37,113 nucleotides of DNA from Sulfurovum sp. Lineage in GTDB: Bacteria; Campylobacterota; Campylobacteria; Campylobacterales; Sulfurovaceae. The stretch's first letter is position 1. Each line of letters starts with the position of its first letter. The notes under the pieces were generated by a model, which searched no databases, had not been told where the DNA came from, and was given only the letters and a program-made list of their open reading frames with translations. Both the position numbers and the translations under genes were made by a program. The stretch is from positions 1 through 37,113 of the forward strand of contig DYLZ01000008.1 in the NCBI GenBank assembly GCA_020721775.1, in the 5' to 3' direction. Shown piece by piece: positions 25,707-34,005 of the stretch.

Positions 25707-26309
25707 ATGGCTATTACGATAGATAAAGATGAAAAAAGAAAGCAAATAGCATTTTCATGCAAAGAGTTACTTTTTCAAAATGGGATAAAAAATATTACAG
25801 TTTCTCAAATCGCAGCCCAAGCCGGCATAGGAAAAGGAACTGTTTATGAATATTTTTCGAATAAAGATGAAATTGTATTTGAAATATTAAATATATTAAT
25901 TGAGGATATGCAAAAATGGCTTGAAGAATTTTTCGATGAGCAAAAATTTAATTTTGAAGAAAAATTGAAATACTATTTATCATTTTTATTTTTACCTGAG
26001 TATGAAAAGAATCTTAAAATATATAAAGAGTTTTTGAGTATCGCAATTACAGAGGCTAGCAATGAGATGAGAGAACACGACAAGGAGTGCGTAAATAGTT
26101 TTGAGAAATTTTTGGGTAAGATGATTGAAGATGCCATTGTTATTGAAAAACTTAATTTAACAAATGATCTCATCCGAATAATTAGATTTTTTCATTTGGG
26201 TCTCGTTGTAAGAAGTTCTCTTGATGATTTTGACGCCAAAGAAGAGATAGAAAGATTTATATCTTTTGTATTGTGTAAAAATAGGGGGGGGCTGAATGAA
26301 AATAAATAA
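25707..26309 (+). CDS. TetR-family transcriptional repressor of the efflux operon
   Basis: The 200-residue protein has an N-terminal TetR helix-turn-helix (about 18-57: NGIKNITVSQIAAQAGIGKGTVYEYFSNKDEIVFEIL) and a divergent helical ligand domain. It should bind the 17-bp palindrome 20 bases upstream and release it when an effector, possibly a pump substrate, binds. AGGA precedes the ATG. The last codons contain an unbroken run of eight G. The reading frame runs through the start of the outer-membrane gene, overlapping it by 14 bases. The C-terminus would be KNRGGLNENK with eight G, KNRGG with seven, and KNRGGAE with nine, so slippage barely affects the repressor itself. Confidence 0.88.
   Translation: MAITIDKDEKRKQIAFSCKELLFQNGIKNITVSQIAAQAGIGKGTVYEYFSNKDEIVFEILNILIEDMQKWLEEFFDEQKFNFEEKLKYYLSFLFLPEYEKNLKIYKEFLSIAITEASNEMREHDKECVNSFEKFLGKMIEDAIVIEKLNLTNDLIRIIRFFHLGLVVRSSLDDFDAKEEIERFISFVLCKNRGGLNENK
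26284..26291 (+). repeat. Homopolymeric G8 tract at the tetR-cmeD junction
   Basis: Eight consecutive G, the longest G run I see in this AT-rich window, lie four bases before the cmeD ATG and inside the last codons of tetR. Homopolymeric G tracts are classic slippage sites (contingency loci) in Campylobacter and Helicobacter. Length change would alter stop-start spacing and the Shine-Dalgarno region of cmeD. Confidence 0.8.
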
Positions 26310-27549
26310 AAAAATATTATTCTTTTATGGCTTGATCAATGTTTGTTTTGCATCTGAAGTCGGACTTGACGAACTTTTAAACGGTATGATACAAAATAAT
26401 CAAACACTTAGATCATATAATTATCAAGCTCTCTCAAAAGAACAAGAACTTGAATCACAAAAGCGGTCATTTTTTCCAACTCTGGATATAGGGGCAACAT
26501 ACATAAACAGCAATCCTGCAAATATGATAAGCCCAAAAGAGACAAAAAGTATATACGGTGTCGCATCGCTTGATATATATGACGGAGGAAAGAAAAGTTC
26601 ACTTGTAAAATCCAAGTCATTTGACTATAAAGCCTCACTGTACGAGAAAGATGCATTTTCTAAAAATATGGCATTAGATATAATTCAGAGATATTTTCTC
26701 ATACAAAAACTCCAATCAAATTTGCTGGTATTGCAGATGAAATCAAAAGAGCTTGCTTATCAGATAAAAAGAGCAAAAAGTTTTGTTAAAGCAGGACTTA
26801 TGACCCAAGATGATGTCGATAAATTTCAAGCATCGTATGATGAAAATAATTATAATGTAGAAAATGTGCTTTTTTCCATAGATGAGCAAAAAGAGTATAT
26901 TCAAAGAGAAACAGGGATAGATTTTCAAGCTCTAAAAACATCATCATTGATAGAACCGGACTTAAATGTGCCTATGGATGATTTTGAAAAAACGAAAATA
27001 TTGGATGCTAGATCAAAGTCTATAAAAGAGATTGGAAATTCTGTTGGTTCCGTTACAACACCGCAGATAAAGATACAAGATACTTATACTAAATATTATT
27101 ATGATGATGATGTGTTGGCGGCAAATTCAGGTCTGTTGCTTGAGAAAAAAAATGTCCTTTCTGTTAATGCAACATGGAGAATATTTGACGGCGGGCAGAT
27201 AAGTAAACAAAAAGAAGCATACACTCTTCAAAGTCTGGCTCTACAAGAGCAAAAAATAGGCTCTATTAAAGAGCAAAAAAGTTCATTTGAACTTGCAAAG
27301 AAAAGACTAAATGCGATCAAGGCGCAAATAAAGAGTTCGATAAGCGCTCTTAGATCTGCTGATAGTACATATGAGATAGTTACTCAAAAATACGAAGCCG
27401 GCTTAGTTGATAATGTAGCATATCTTGATGCGCTAAACGCAAAAAGCGCTGCAATGTCTAGATATAAATCATCGTTGTATGATTATGAGATCGCAAAGTC
27501 ACTTTTCTACTATTTTGCCGGAAAAGATCCAAAGGAGTTTATTAAATGA
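26296..27549 (+). CDS. cmeD: Outer-membrane efflux channel (TolC family, CmeD-like)
   Basis: The 417-residue TolC-family protein has a signal peptide (MKINKKILFFYGLINVCFA) and two long coiled-coil repeats typical of the OEP fold (QNNQTLRSYNYQALSKEQELESQKRSFFPTLDIGATY and the second half ending YEAGLVDNVAYLDALNAKSAAMSRYKSSLYDYEIAKSLFYYFAG). It forms the outer-membrane duct of a tripartite pump. Gene order channel-adaptor-pump and the sizes 417/235/1014 match C. jejuni CmeD-CmeE-CmeF as I recall them. Start is four bases after the G8 tract, which doubles as the only Shine-Dalgarno-like sequence. It overlaps cmeE by four bases. Confidence 0.85.
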   Translation: MKINKKILFFYGLINVCFASEVGLDELLNGMIQNNQTLRSYNYQALSKEQELESQKRSFFPTLDIGATYINSNPANMISPKETKSIYGVASLDIYDGGKKSSLVKSKSFDYKASLYEKDAFSKNMALDIIQRYFLIQKLQSNLLVLQMKSKELAYQIKRAKSFVKAGLMTQDDVDKFQASYDENNYNVENVLFSIDEQKEYIQRETGIDFQALKTSSLIEPDLNVPMDDFEKTKILDARSKSIKEIGNSVGSVTTPQIKIQDTYTKYYYDDDVLAANSGLLLEKKNVLSVNATWRIFDGGQISKQKEAYTLQSLALQEQKIGSIKEQKSSFELAKKRLNAIKAQIKSSISALRSADSTYEIVTQKYEAGLVDNVAYLDALNAKSAAMSRYKSSLYDYEIAKSLFYYFAGKDPKEFIK

Positions 27550-28253
27550 AAAAAATATTACTTACAACTTTATTGATGTTAAATATTTCTTTTGGAGCAA
27601 ATGTATTTGCAACATTTGAAACAAAAGCGCAGAAGAGCGCAAAGCTTGCATTTAGCAGCAGCGGAATTGTGAAAAAAATATATGTAGATGTCGGCTCAAA
27701 TGTTAAAAAGGGTCAAATTTTGGCAAGTTTGCAAAATGATGATCTTTTAGCACTTGCAAATATGGCTAGATCGCAAGCTAAATTTGCATCTTTGGAGTAT
27801 CAAAGATATTCACAGGTAAAAGAGTATATCAATAAAAATCAATTGGACTCATACAAGCTCAAAAGGGACAATGCCATTACTCAGCAAAGGTATAGTGAAT
27901 CAATGTTAAATAAAACTGTTCTAAGAGCCCCGTTTAGCGGAGTAATTACATCAAAAAACATAGAGGAGGGCGATGTCGTAACATCACAGGGTGCTGCAAC
28001 AAATGCTTTTGGTATACAAAGTGTTGGATCTATGAAGCTTGTTATAAAATTTGATGCAAGATATTATGGGCTTGTAAAAGCCGGTCAGCCTTTTATTTTT
28101 CAGATAGGCGGCAAGGGAGCCAAACTAAAAACTACAATCTCTAAAGTTTATCCTAGCGTTGATGAAAAAACACAGATGGCAGTAGCAGAAGCCAAAATTG
28201 ATAACCTGCCGTCAGGATTGTTTGGCGCAGGCACTATAGTAACGGGAAAATAG
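27546..28253 (+). CDS. cmeE: Periplasmic membrane-fusion protein (CmeE-like)
   Basis: The adaptor links the RND pump to the outer-membrane channel. The 235-residue protein has a signal peptide (MKKILLTTLLMLNISFGA), a split biotinyl-lipoyl domain (SGIVKKIYVDVGSNVKKGQILASLQNDDL at the start, LRAPFSGVITSKNIEEGDVV after the hairpin), a short helical hairpin, and a beta-barrel region. It is clearly smaller than AcrA/CmeA-type adaptors, a trait shared with CmeE/HefE. It overlaps cmeD by four bases and ends immediately before the cmeF ATG, so all three are made together. Confidence 0.86.
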   Translation: MKKILLTTLLMLNISFGANVFATFETKAQKSAKLAFSSSGIVKKIYVDVGSNVKKGQILASLQNDDLLALANMARSQAKFASLEYQRYSQVKEYINKNQLDSYKLKRDNAITQQRYSESMLNKTVLRAPFSGVITSKNIEEGDVVTSQGAATNAFGIQSVGSMKLVIKFDARYYGLVKAGQPFIFQIGGKGAKLKTTISKVYPSVDEKTQMAVAEAKIDNLPSGLFGAGTIVTGK

Positions 28254-31200
28254 ATGTATAAATTTGCGATTAATAGACCTATTGCTACGCTTATGTATGC
28301 GGTAACACTGCTTATTATAGGCTCGATGGCATTTAAGAGCATGCCAACAGCACTATTTCCGAATATCGACTTTCCTATCATTACTATTCGTACTGCATAT
28401 CCCGGCGCAGAACCGTCAACGATAGAAACTCAAATTACGGACAAGATAGAAGAGGCAGTATCTGAGATATCAGGCATAGATATGATAAGCTCTACGAGCA
28501 GTAATGGTGTATCTGTAGTTGTGGTCAAATTTGTTTTAGAGAGAGATATTGAAGAGGCGGCAAATGATGTCAGAGATAAAATATCAGCAGTGCAGCTGCC
28601 TAGAGACGCTAAGCAGCCGCTCATTAGCAAGCTTGATGTGGGTAGTGCGCCGATTATAAATATATTTATAACAGCCAAAAAAGGTACTCAAAAAGAATTA
28701 ATGATGTTTGCTAATGATATAGTAAAACCTACGCTGCAAAAAGTTAACGGAGTAGGCAGAATAAATCTTATAGGCTATCAAGATAGAGCTATCAAGATAC
28801 TTCCAAATCCTTTTCTTTTAACACAGTTTGGGCTAAGCGTATCGGATTTGAACAATATAATGCTTAGTGAAAATATCAAATCTGCCGGCGGAAAACTTGT
28901 AAGCAAGACAGAAGAGTTGATCTTAAAGACAAAAAGCGATTCTTTGAGTGTCGAGGAACTTAAAAATGTAATTATCAAAGATGGTATAAGGCTTCAAGAT
29001 GTAGCAACCGTAGAAGATGGATTAAGTGATGCGCAAAGCTTTTCGTCTTACAATAATAAAAAAGGCGTTATGCTTGAAGTTCAAAAAATTTCAGGAACAA
29101 ATACCATAGAGATTATTGATACCATAAAAAATAAACTTCCGGATATTTATAAAAAAGCAGGAGACAAATATGAGATAAATATACTCAATGACACATCTGT
29201 TTACATCAAGCATTCACTAAAAGATGTTGAATTTGATCTTATTTACGGAGCATTCCTCGCAGCTGTTATAGTCTTTTTATTCCTAAGAAATTTTACTATC
29301 ACTTTGGTTTCAGCTCTTTCAATTCCTGTTTCTATAGTCGGAACATTTGCATTGATGGATTATATGGGCTATGATCTAAATAAGATGACCATGATAGGGT
29401 TAACGCTGGCAATAGGCATTATTATAGATGATGCCATCGTCGTAATAGAAAATATCAACAAAAAGATAGAAGAGGGGATGGACAAGTTTAGTGCGGCAGT
29501 CGAAGGAACAAAAGAGATGGCATTTGCGATCTTAGCAATTTCTGCAATGCTGTTAGCTGTTTTTATACCTGTTTCGTTTATGGGCGGCATTGTAGGCAGA
29601 TTTTTCAATTCATTTGCAATGACAGTCGGATTTGCCATTATTATCTCATACACGGTTGCTCTTAGTTTAATCCCAAGTCTAAGTGCTAGAGTTTTAAATA
29701 ATAAAGAAAACAGCTTCCATGTAAAAACAGAACATATATTTGTATGGCTGGAAACAAAGTATGAAAGTATTTTGAAGAGAATTTTAAATAATAGAAAAAA
29801 AACACTTTTGATCGTTTTTATTATTTTTATAGCCTCCTTAGCTCTTTTTCCAAAGATCGGTATGGATTTTATCCCAAAAGAAGATAAAAGCGAATTTGAG
29901 ATACAGGTAAAAGCAAATGCAGGAATATCCTTAGAGCAGATGATCAAAGAGTGCCAAGCGATACAAAATGTTGTCAAAAAAGACAAAAACATAGAGTTTA
30001 CAACGCTAGGTATCGGCTATAGTTCAGCTAGAGAGATACACAAAGGTTTGATCTATGTGAAATTAAAAGAAAAAGATCAAAGAAGCCTAAATCAAGAAGA
30101 GATCATCCAAGATTTGCGCAAAAAGCTCGAACCTTTCAAGAAAAAAATGTTCATAACAGTTGCGGCAATCCCAAATATTAAAGGCGCAGGCGTAAGCGTG
30201 CCTTATCAATTGGTTTTAAAATCAGATTCGCTAAAAGATCTATCAATTGCTAAAAACAATATTACAAGCTATTTATCTAAAAAAGAAGGAATTGTTGATA
30301 TAGATAGCAACCTTGAAGACACAAAGCCGCAATTAGAAATAACCATACTTAGAGAGCAGGCTGCTAGAATGGGCATCAGCGCAAAAGATATTGCAACGCT
30401 TATAAGAAATTCATTTTCAGGAGAGATTGAGATATCAAAACTAGAAGAAGACGGCAAAGAGTACAATATATTTTTAAGATTACCAGATGAGTATAGAACT
30501 GATGTAGCTAATTTGAAAATGCTCCAAATAAGATCTCCAAAAACAAATGAAATGGTATTTCTAGACGGACTTATAGACATAAAAAGAGAAAACTCTATGG
30601 CAACTATCAACAGAACTGACAGAGAAAGGCAGGTTACGGTTTTTGCAGATATTTACGGAACGGATCTGGCGAGCGCAGTGAGCTATACGGAATCAAAGAT
30701 AAAAACTCTGCTTCCGAAAGGTGTTGGATATAGATTTGTCGGTTTTGCAGAAGAGATGCAAAAAACGGCAAGCGCATTTGGTGCAGCGCTGTTTTTGTCT
30801 GTGATCTTTATGTATGTTATTTTGGCAATTCTTTATGAGTCTCTTGTTCAGCCTTTTATAATTATGGTTGCTCTGCCTCTAAGTATTTCCGGGGTATTGA
30901 TCGCTCTTTTATTAAGCGGAAATCACTTTAGCTTATTTGTTATGATAGGATTTATGCTTTTGATGGGAATGGTCGGTAAAAATGCAGTGCTTTTAGTCGA
31001 TTTTGCAAATCATGCAGTTGAAAATGGCAAAAGTATAAATGAGGCACTGCTTGAAGCAGGCAGAAAAAGACTTAGACCGATACTTATGACAACTATGGCG
31101 ATGATATTTGCAATGCTGCCTTTGGCATTTAGTAATGCCGTAGGGAGCGAAGTAAAATCACCCATGTCAATAGCCATTATCGGCGGACTCCTTAGCTCTA

Positions 31201-31298
31201 TGATATTAACATTGCTTGTTGTTCCTGCAATTTATTATATATTTTCACCATTTGACCGTTACCTAAGAAAGTGGTATGAGGGGAAAGTTAAAGAGTAG
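28254..31298 (+). CDS. cmeF: RND multidrug efflux pump, inner-membrane subunit (CmeF-like)
   Basis: The 1014-residue HAE1-type transporter has an N-terminal helix, a large periplasmic porter domain (LFPNIDFPIITIRTAYPGAEPSTIETQITDKIEEAV), and the proton-relay aspartates Asp392-Asp393 in helix 4 (LAIGIIIDDAIVVIEN). A second porter repeat follows, with the partner Lys909 in helix 10 (MGMVGKNAVLLVDFANHA). It uses proton influx to expel drugs, bile salts or dyes; the substrate range cannot be read from sequence. No frameshift is seen. It is the last gene of tetR-cmeDEF and converges with ruvX eight bases away. Confidence 0.92.
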   Translation: MYKFAINRPIATLMYAVTLLIIGSMAFKSMPTALFPNIDFPIITIRTAYPGAEPSTIETQITDKIEEAVSEISGIDMISSTSSNGVSVVVVKFVLERDIEEAANDVRDKISAVQLPRDAKQPLISKLDVGSAPIINIFITAKKGTQKELMMFANDIVKPTLQKVNGVGRINLIGYQDRAIKILPNPFLLTQFGLSVSDLNNIMLSENIKSAGGKLVSKTEELILKTKSDSLSVEELKNVIIKDGIRLQDVATVEDGLSDAQSFSSYNNKKGVMLEVQKISGTNTIEIIDTIKNKLPDIYKKAGDKYEINILNDTSVYIKHSLKDVEFDLIYGAFLAAVIVFLFLRNFTITLVSALSIPVSIVGTFALMDYMGYDLNKMTMIGLTLAIGIIIDDAIVVIENINKKIEEGMDKFSAAVEGTKEMAFAILAISAMLLAVFIPVSFMGGIVGRFFNSFAMTVGFAIIISYTVALSLIPSLSARVLNNKENSFHVKTEHIFVWLETKYESILKRILNNRKKTLLIVFIIFIASLALFPKIGMDFIPKEDKSEFEIQVKANAGISLEQMIKECQAIQNVVKKDKNIEFTTLGIGYSSAREIHKGLIYVKLKEKDQRSLNQEEIIQDLRKKLEPFKKKMFITVAAIPNIKGAGVSVPYQLVLKSDSLKDLSIAKNNITSYLSKKEGIVDIDSNLEDTKPQLEITILREQAARMGISAKDIATLIRNSFSGEIEISKLEEDGKEYNIFLRLPDEYRTDVANLKMLQIRSPKTNEMVFLDGLIDIKRENSMATINRTDRERQVTVFADIYGTDLASAVSYTESKIKTLLPKGVGYRFVGFAEEMQKTASAFGAALFLSVIFMYVILAILYESLVQPFIIMVALPLSISGVLIALLLSGNHFSLFVMIGFMLLMGMVGKNAVLLVDFANHAVENGKSINEALLEAGRKRLRPILMTTMAMIFAMLPLAFSNAVGSEVKSPMSIAIIGGLLSSMILTLLVVPAIYYIFSPFDRYLRKWYEGKVKE

Positions 31299-31303
31299 TA
31301 AGC

Positions 31304-31322
31304 AAACTAGCAGTTAGTTTTT
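31304..31322 (+). terminator. Weak stem-loop between convergent cmeF and ruvX
   Basis: AAACTA-GCAGT-TAGTTT is a six-base-pair stem followed by TT on the plus strand, lying across the ruvX stop codon. It is the only candidate terminator in the eight-base convergent gap. Confidence 0.35.
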
Positions 31323-31708
31323 ACGCTACTTAGATACCTTTCAAGTATAATTGCCGCTGCTAATGAGTCTATTTTGCCATCTCTTGAGTGCTTAAAGATA
31401 CCCACACTCATCTCTTTTGCTTCTTGTGAGCTATTTTGTTCATCTTGATATACGACAGGTATAGATAACTCAAGCAGATCCACAAAGTGCGTTATTCTGC
31501 GCATCATCTCATCAGTTGAACTTCCCTCCATTGGTACGCCGACTACGAGTTTTTCTATCTCCCAAGTCATAAGAAAATTTTTTAGATCATTTGAGGCTTG
31601 TTTTCTATTTTTTCTAATTATAGCATCTTGCGGTATCGCAGTTTTATCATCCAAACATATAGCAATGCCGATTCTTTTCAAACCGACATCAATGGAAGCC
31701 AACTTCAT
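31307..31708 (-). CDS. ruvX: Putative pre-16S rRNA nuclease / Holliday junction resolvase-like YqgF
   Basis: YqgF (RuvX) has an RNase H-like fold and processes the 5' end of 16S rRNA in E. coli. It is also annotated as a Holliday-junction resolvase. The 133-residue protein has the first acidic motif SIDVGLKRIGIAI (Asp7), the middle LVVGVPMEGS and VVYQDEQNSSQEA, and the last acidic motif GKIDSLAAAIILERYL. The usual DERxST motif is varied to DEQNSS but keeps its acidic pair. No ribosome binding site is evident; the start lies eight bases after the stop of the upstream NlpC/P60 gene, so coupling is likely. Its usual neighbour dprA lies about 7.4 kb away. Confidence 0.9.
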   Translation of the reverse strand: MKLASIDVGLKRIGIAICLDDKTAIPQDAIIRKNRKQASNDLKNFLMTWEIEKLVVGVPMEGSSTDEMMRRITHFVDLLELSIPVVYQDEQNSSQEAKEMSVGIFKHSRDGKIDSLAAAIILERYLSSVKTNC

Positions 31709-31716
31709 GCTATAAT

Positions 31717-32922
31717 CTATGAGTTAATTTTTGTTATAAAAGCTTCTTTTAAGATACTTTCTCTAACATCATTTAGTTTTCTATGCGCTTCAGTATTATT
31801 TTTAAAAGGACCTATTAAAATTTTAGAAGCCAATTTGCCGTTTTCAGATATAGGCATTATAGTGTAAGCATAACCTTTCGCTTTTATTTTGTTCAAGAAA
31901 TTTTTATCAGGGTTGCTTTTAAATTTTCCAACCTGCACATAGTACCCGCTACTAACATTTGAGGATTTTGTTTCTGTTTTAGCAATTTTTTTGGCAGGCA
32001 AGACCTCTGATCGTGCTATATGAGCTGTTGTATTTTGAATATCTGTTTTTAGAGAAGCTCTATCTTCAGCAGTTGCTTTAGTTTCCGGCTGTTTCGCAGC
32101 GCTTAAGTCTATTGTTTTAATTGGCGTGTTATTGATAGCCTCTGTACTTTTTATAACTATAGCCTCTTCTTTTATATTATGGCTATCTGTTATGGTATTC
32201 TCAATTTTTCCTGTTTGCAGATCTTCATAAGCAACCTCCCCGCTAATATCTGATTTTGTGTTTGATCTATAGTTGGAAGCTATCACAGCAACAGGCTTAT
32301 AGTCATTATTTGATGCTATCATTTGGGTAAATTCATTTTGCATTTTAGGCTGTAGTATCGTATACTTATCACCATTTTTTTCATAATATCTTCTAGCACC
32401 CATAAATCTTTTTCGATAGTATGCATCCGTGTTGAAGTTGCTATATGTTATCTGTTTGTGACTTGAGCTTGCGTGAGTAAACCAGCCATCCTTTAGATAC
32501 ATGCCTACATGGGTTATTTTACCCCTTCTGTTTCTCGTAGTGTCAAAAAAGACAAGGTCTCCAAATTTCAAATCTTCAAAAGCAACAGGTATGCCATGTT
32601 TAAATTGCTCCCTGGCAACTCTTGGTATATCTACTCCCATTTTGCCGAACATGTAGTATAAATAACCGGAACAATCAAAGCAGTATGGACCTTCTTCTGC
32701 CCAGACATACGGACGCCCCTCTAAATCTTTTATCATGGAAGCTAAGTTTTCTTCCGAAAATTCTTTATCTTTTGTAGGTTTTATAATTGCATAATTTGTA
32801 TTTTTAGGATATGTTTCATATTTATATGATTGAGGTCTTAAATTATCGTTATTTGTGCATCCTGTAAATAAAGCGACCGCAACCAAAGCAGATAGTTTGA
32901 TTATAATTTTTGATTTTATCAT
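31717..32922 (-). CDS. NlpC/P60 peptidoglycan endopeptidase lipoprotein with C-terminal SPOR domain
   Basis: This predicted lipoprotein cuts peptidoglycan stem peptides. The ORF track opens at a TTG; the ATG at 32922 has GGGAG eight bases upstream and gives 401 residues. The signal MIKSKIIIKLSALVAVALFTGC has its lipobox cysteine at 22. The NlpC/P60 domain follows (about 55-180), with catalytic Cys84 (YCFDCSGYL), His138 (ITHVGMYL) and His150 (WFTHASSS). A long low-complexity linker leads to a SPOR domain (about 325-401: YYVQVGKFKSNPDKNFLNKIKAKG...SKILIGPFKNN). SPOR domains recruit proteins to denuded septal glycan, so a division role is likely. It is probably an Lnt substrate. Confidence 0.88.
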   Translation of the reverse strand: MIKSKIIIKLSALVAVALFTGCTNNDNLRPQSYKYETYPKNTNYAIIKPTKDKEFSEENLASMIKDLEGRPYVWAEEGPYCFDCSGYLYYMFGKMGVDIPRVAREQFKHGIPVAFEDLKFGDLVFFDTTRNRRGKITHVGMYLKDGWFTHASSSHKQITYSNFNTDAYYRKRFMGARRYYEKNGDKYTILQPKMQNEFTQMIASNNDYKPVAVIASNYRSNTKSDISGEVAYEDLQTGKIENTITDSHNIKEEAIVIKSTEAINNTPIKTIDLSAAKQPETKATAEDRASLKTDIQNTTAHIARSEVLPAKKIAKTETKSSNVSSGYYVQVGKFKSNPDKNFLNKIKAKGYAYTIMPISENGKLASKILIGPFKNNTEAHRKLNDVRESILKEAFITKINS

Positions 32923-32982
32923 TTTTTTAGCTCCCAAAAAGTTTGGTTTATATATTATGACAAAGGATTTCTAAAAATATTA

Positions 32983-34005
32983 TTATAAAATCAACATAGC
33001 ATCTCCGTATGAGTAAAATTTATAGTTATTTCTTATCGCTTCATCGTATATTTCAAGGGTCTTTTCTCTGCCTATAAAACTTGATACCAGCATGATAAGA
33101 GTGCTTTTTGGCAGGTGAAAATTTGTCAACAGGTGATTGACTCTTTTTGGAGTATTTTGCGGATGCAAAAAGATATCACATTCGCCACTTCTTTTGCCTG
33201 TTTTATGGAAAAATTCTATCGTTCTTGTTACTGTTGTCCCGATCGCTAGTACCGGCTTACCGCTTTTTAGCGCTGACGCGGTATCTGCAGGTATATTAAA
33301 AGGCTCTGAGTGTATTTGATGTTCTTCTATTTTATCGCAATCTACAGGCTTGAAAGTCCCCGATCCTACATGAAGCGTTAGGGTGTATGTATCAAATTTT
33401 TGTTTTAACCCTGCTAAAAGTTCCGGAGTAAAATGGAGTGATGCCGTAGGAGCTGCTACAGCGCCTGCAACTTTAGCAAATAGACTTTGATATTCCATCA
33501 CATCTTCTTTTGTGTCCGCTCTTTGTATATAAGGAGGCAGCGGAACATGCCCTAATTTGTCAAGCAGAACTATCAGTCTGGCAAAGTCTATTTTTTTGTC
33601 ATTTTCAAAAAAATTTACTATTCTGCTTCCGTCTTCATTTAAAGCGATAACTTTTGCTTTTAGAACATTGTCAAAATCAAGTATTGTGTCAATACCGACC
33701 TTGCCTCTTATGTAAACAACAAATCTATCATTGGCTATCGGCTTATCAAGCAAAAGTTCTATTTTGCCGCCACTGCTTTTATGACCAAATATTCTAGCTT
33801 TTATGACTTTTGTATCATTTAAAAAAATAGAACAATCATTTGGTATAAAATCAAGTATATTGGAAAATACCGTATGCGTAACAGTATCTGTTTTTCTATC
33901 ATACACAAGCAATTTTGCGCTATCGGCAGGATGAGCGGGGTGTGATGCTATAAGCTCTTTTGGGAGCAGATAGTCATAACTTGAAGTAAGCAGATCAAGA
34001 TTCAT
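32983..34005 (-). CDS. queA: S-adenosylmethionine:tRNA ribosyltransferase-isomerase
   Basis: QueA moves the ribosyl moiety of SAM onto preQ1 in tRNA, forming epoxyqueuosine at wobble position 34. The 340-residue protein shows YDYLLPKELIASHPAHPADSAKLLVYDR, FLNDTKVIKARIFG, GAVAAPTASLHFTPELL, LHVGSGTFKPV and TNFHLPKSTLIMLVSSF, all QueA hallmarks, at normal length. It overlaps tatC by 11 bases, in the order tatB-tatC-queA that I recall from Campylobacter. No preQ1 riboswitch is visible upstream, as expected for a gene deep in an operon. Confidence 0.96.
   Translation of the reverse strand: MNLDLLTSSYDYLLPKELIASHPAHPADSAKLLVYDRKTDTVTHTVFSNILDFIPNDCSIFLNDTKVIKARIFGHKSSGGKIELLLDKPIANDRFVVYIRGKVGIDTILDFDNVLKAKVIALNEDGSRIVNFFENDKKIDFARLIVLLDKLGHVPLPPYIQRADTKEDVMEYQSLFAKVAGAVAAPTASLHFTPELLAGLKQKFDTYTLTLHVGSGTFKPVDCDKIEEHQIHSEPFNIPADTASALKSGKPVLAIGTTVTRTIEFFHKTGKRSGECDIFLHPQNTPKRVNHLLTNFHLPKSTLIMLVSSFIGREKTLEIYDEAIRNNYKFYSYGDAMLIL

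Noticed and set aside
29369-29992. 207-residue minus-strand ORF
   Set aside because: It lies wholly antisense to cmeF, has no ribosome binding site, and its residue pattern is the mirror of membrane helices on the other strand.
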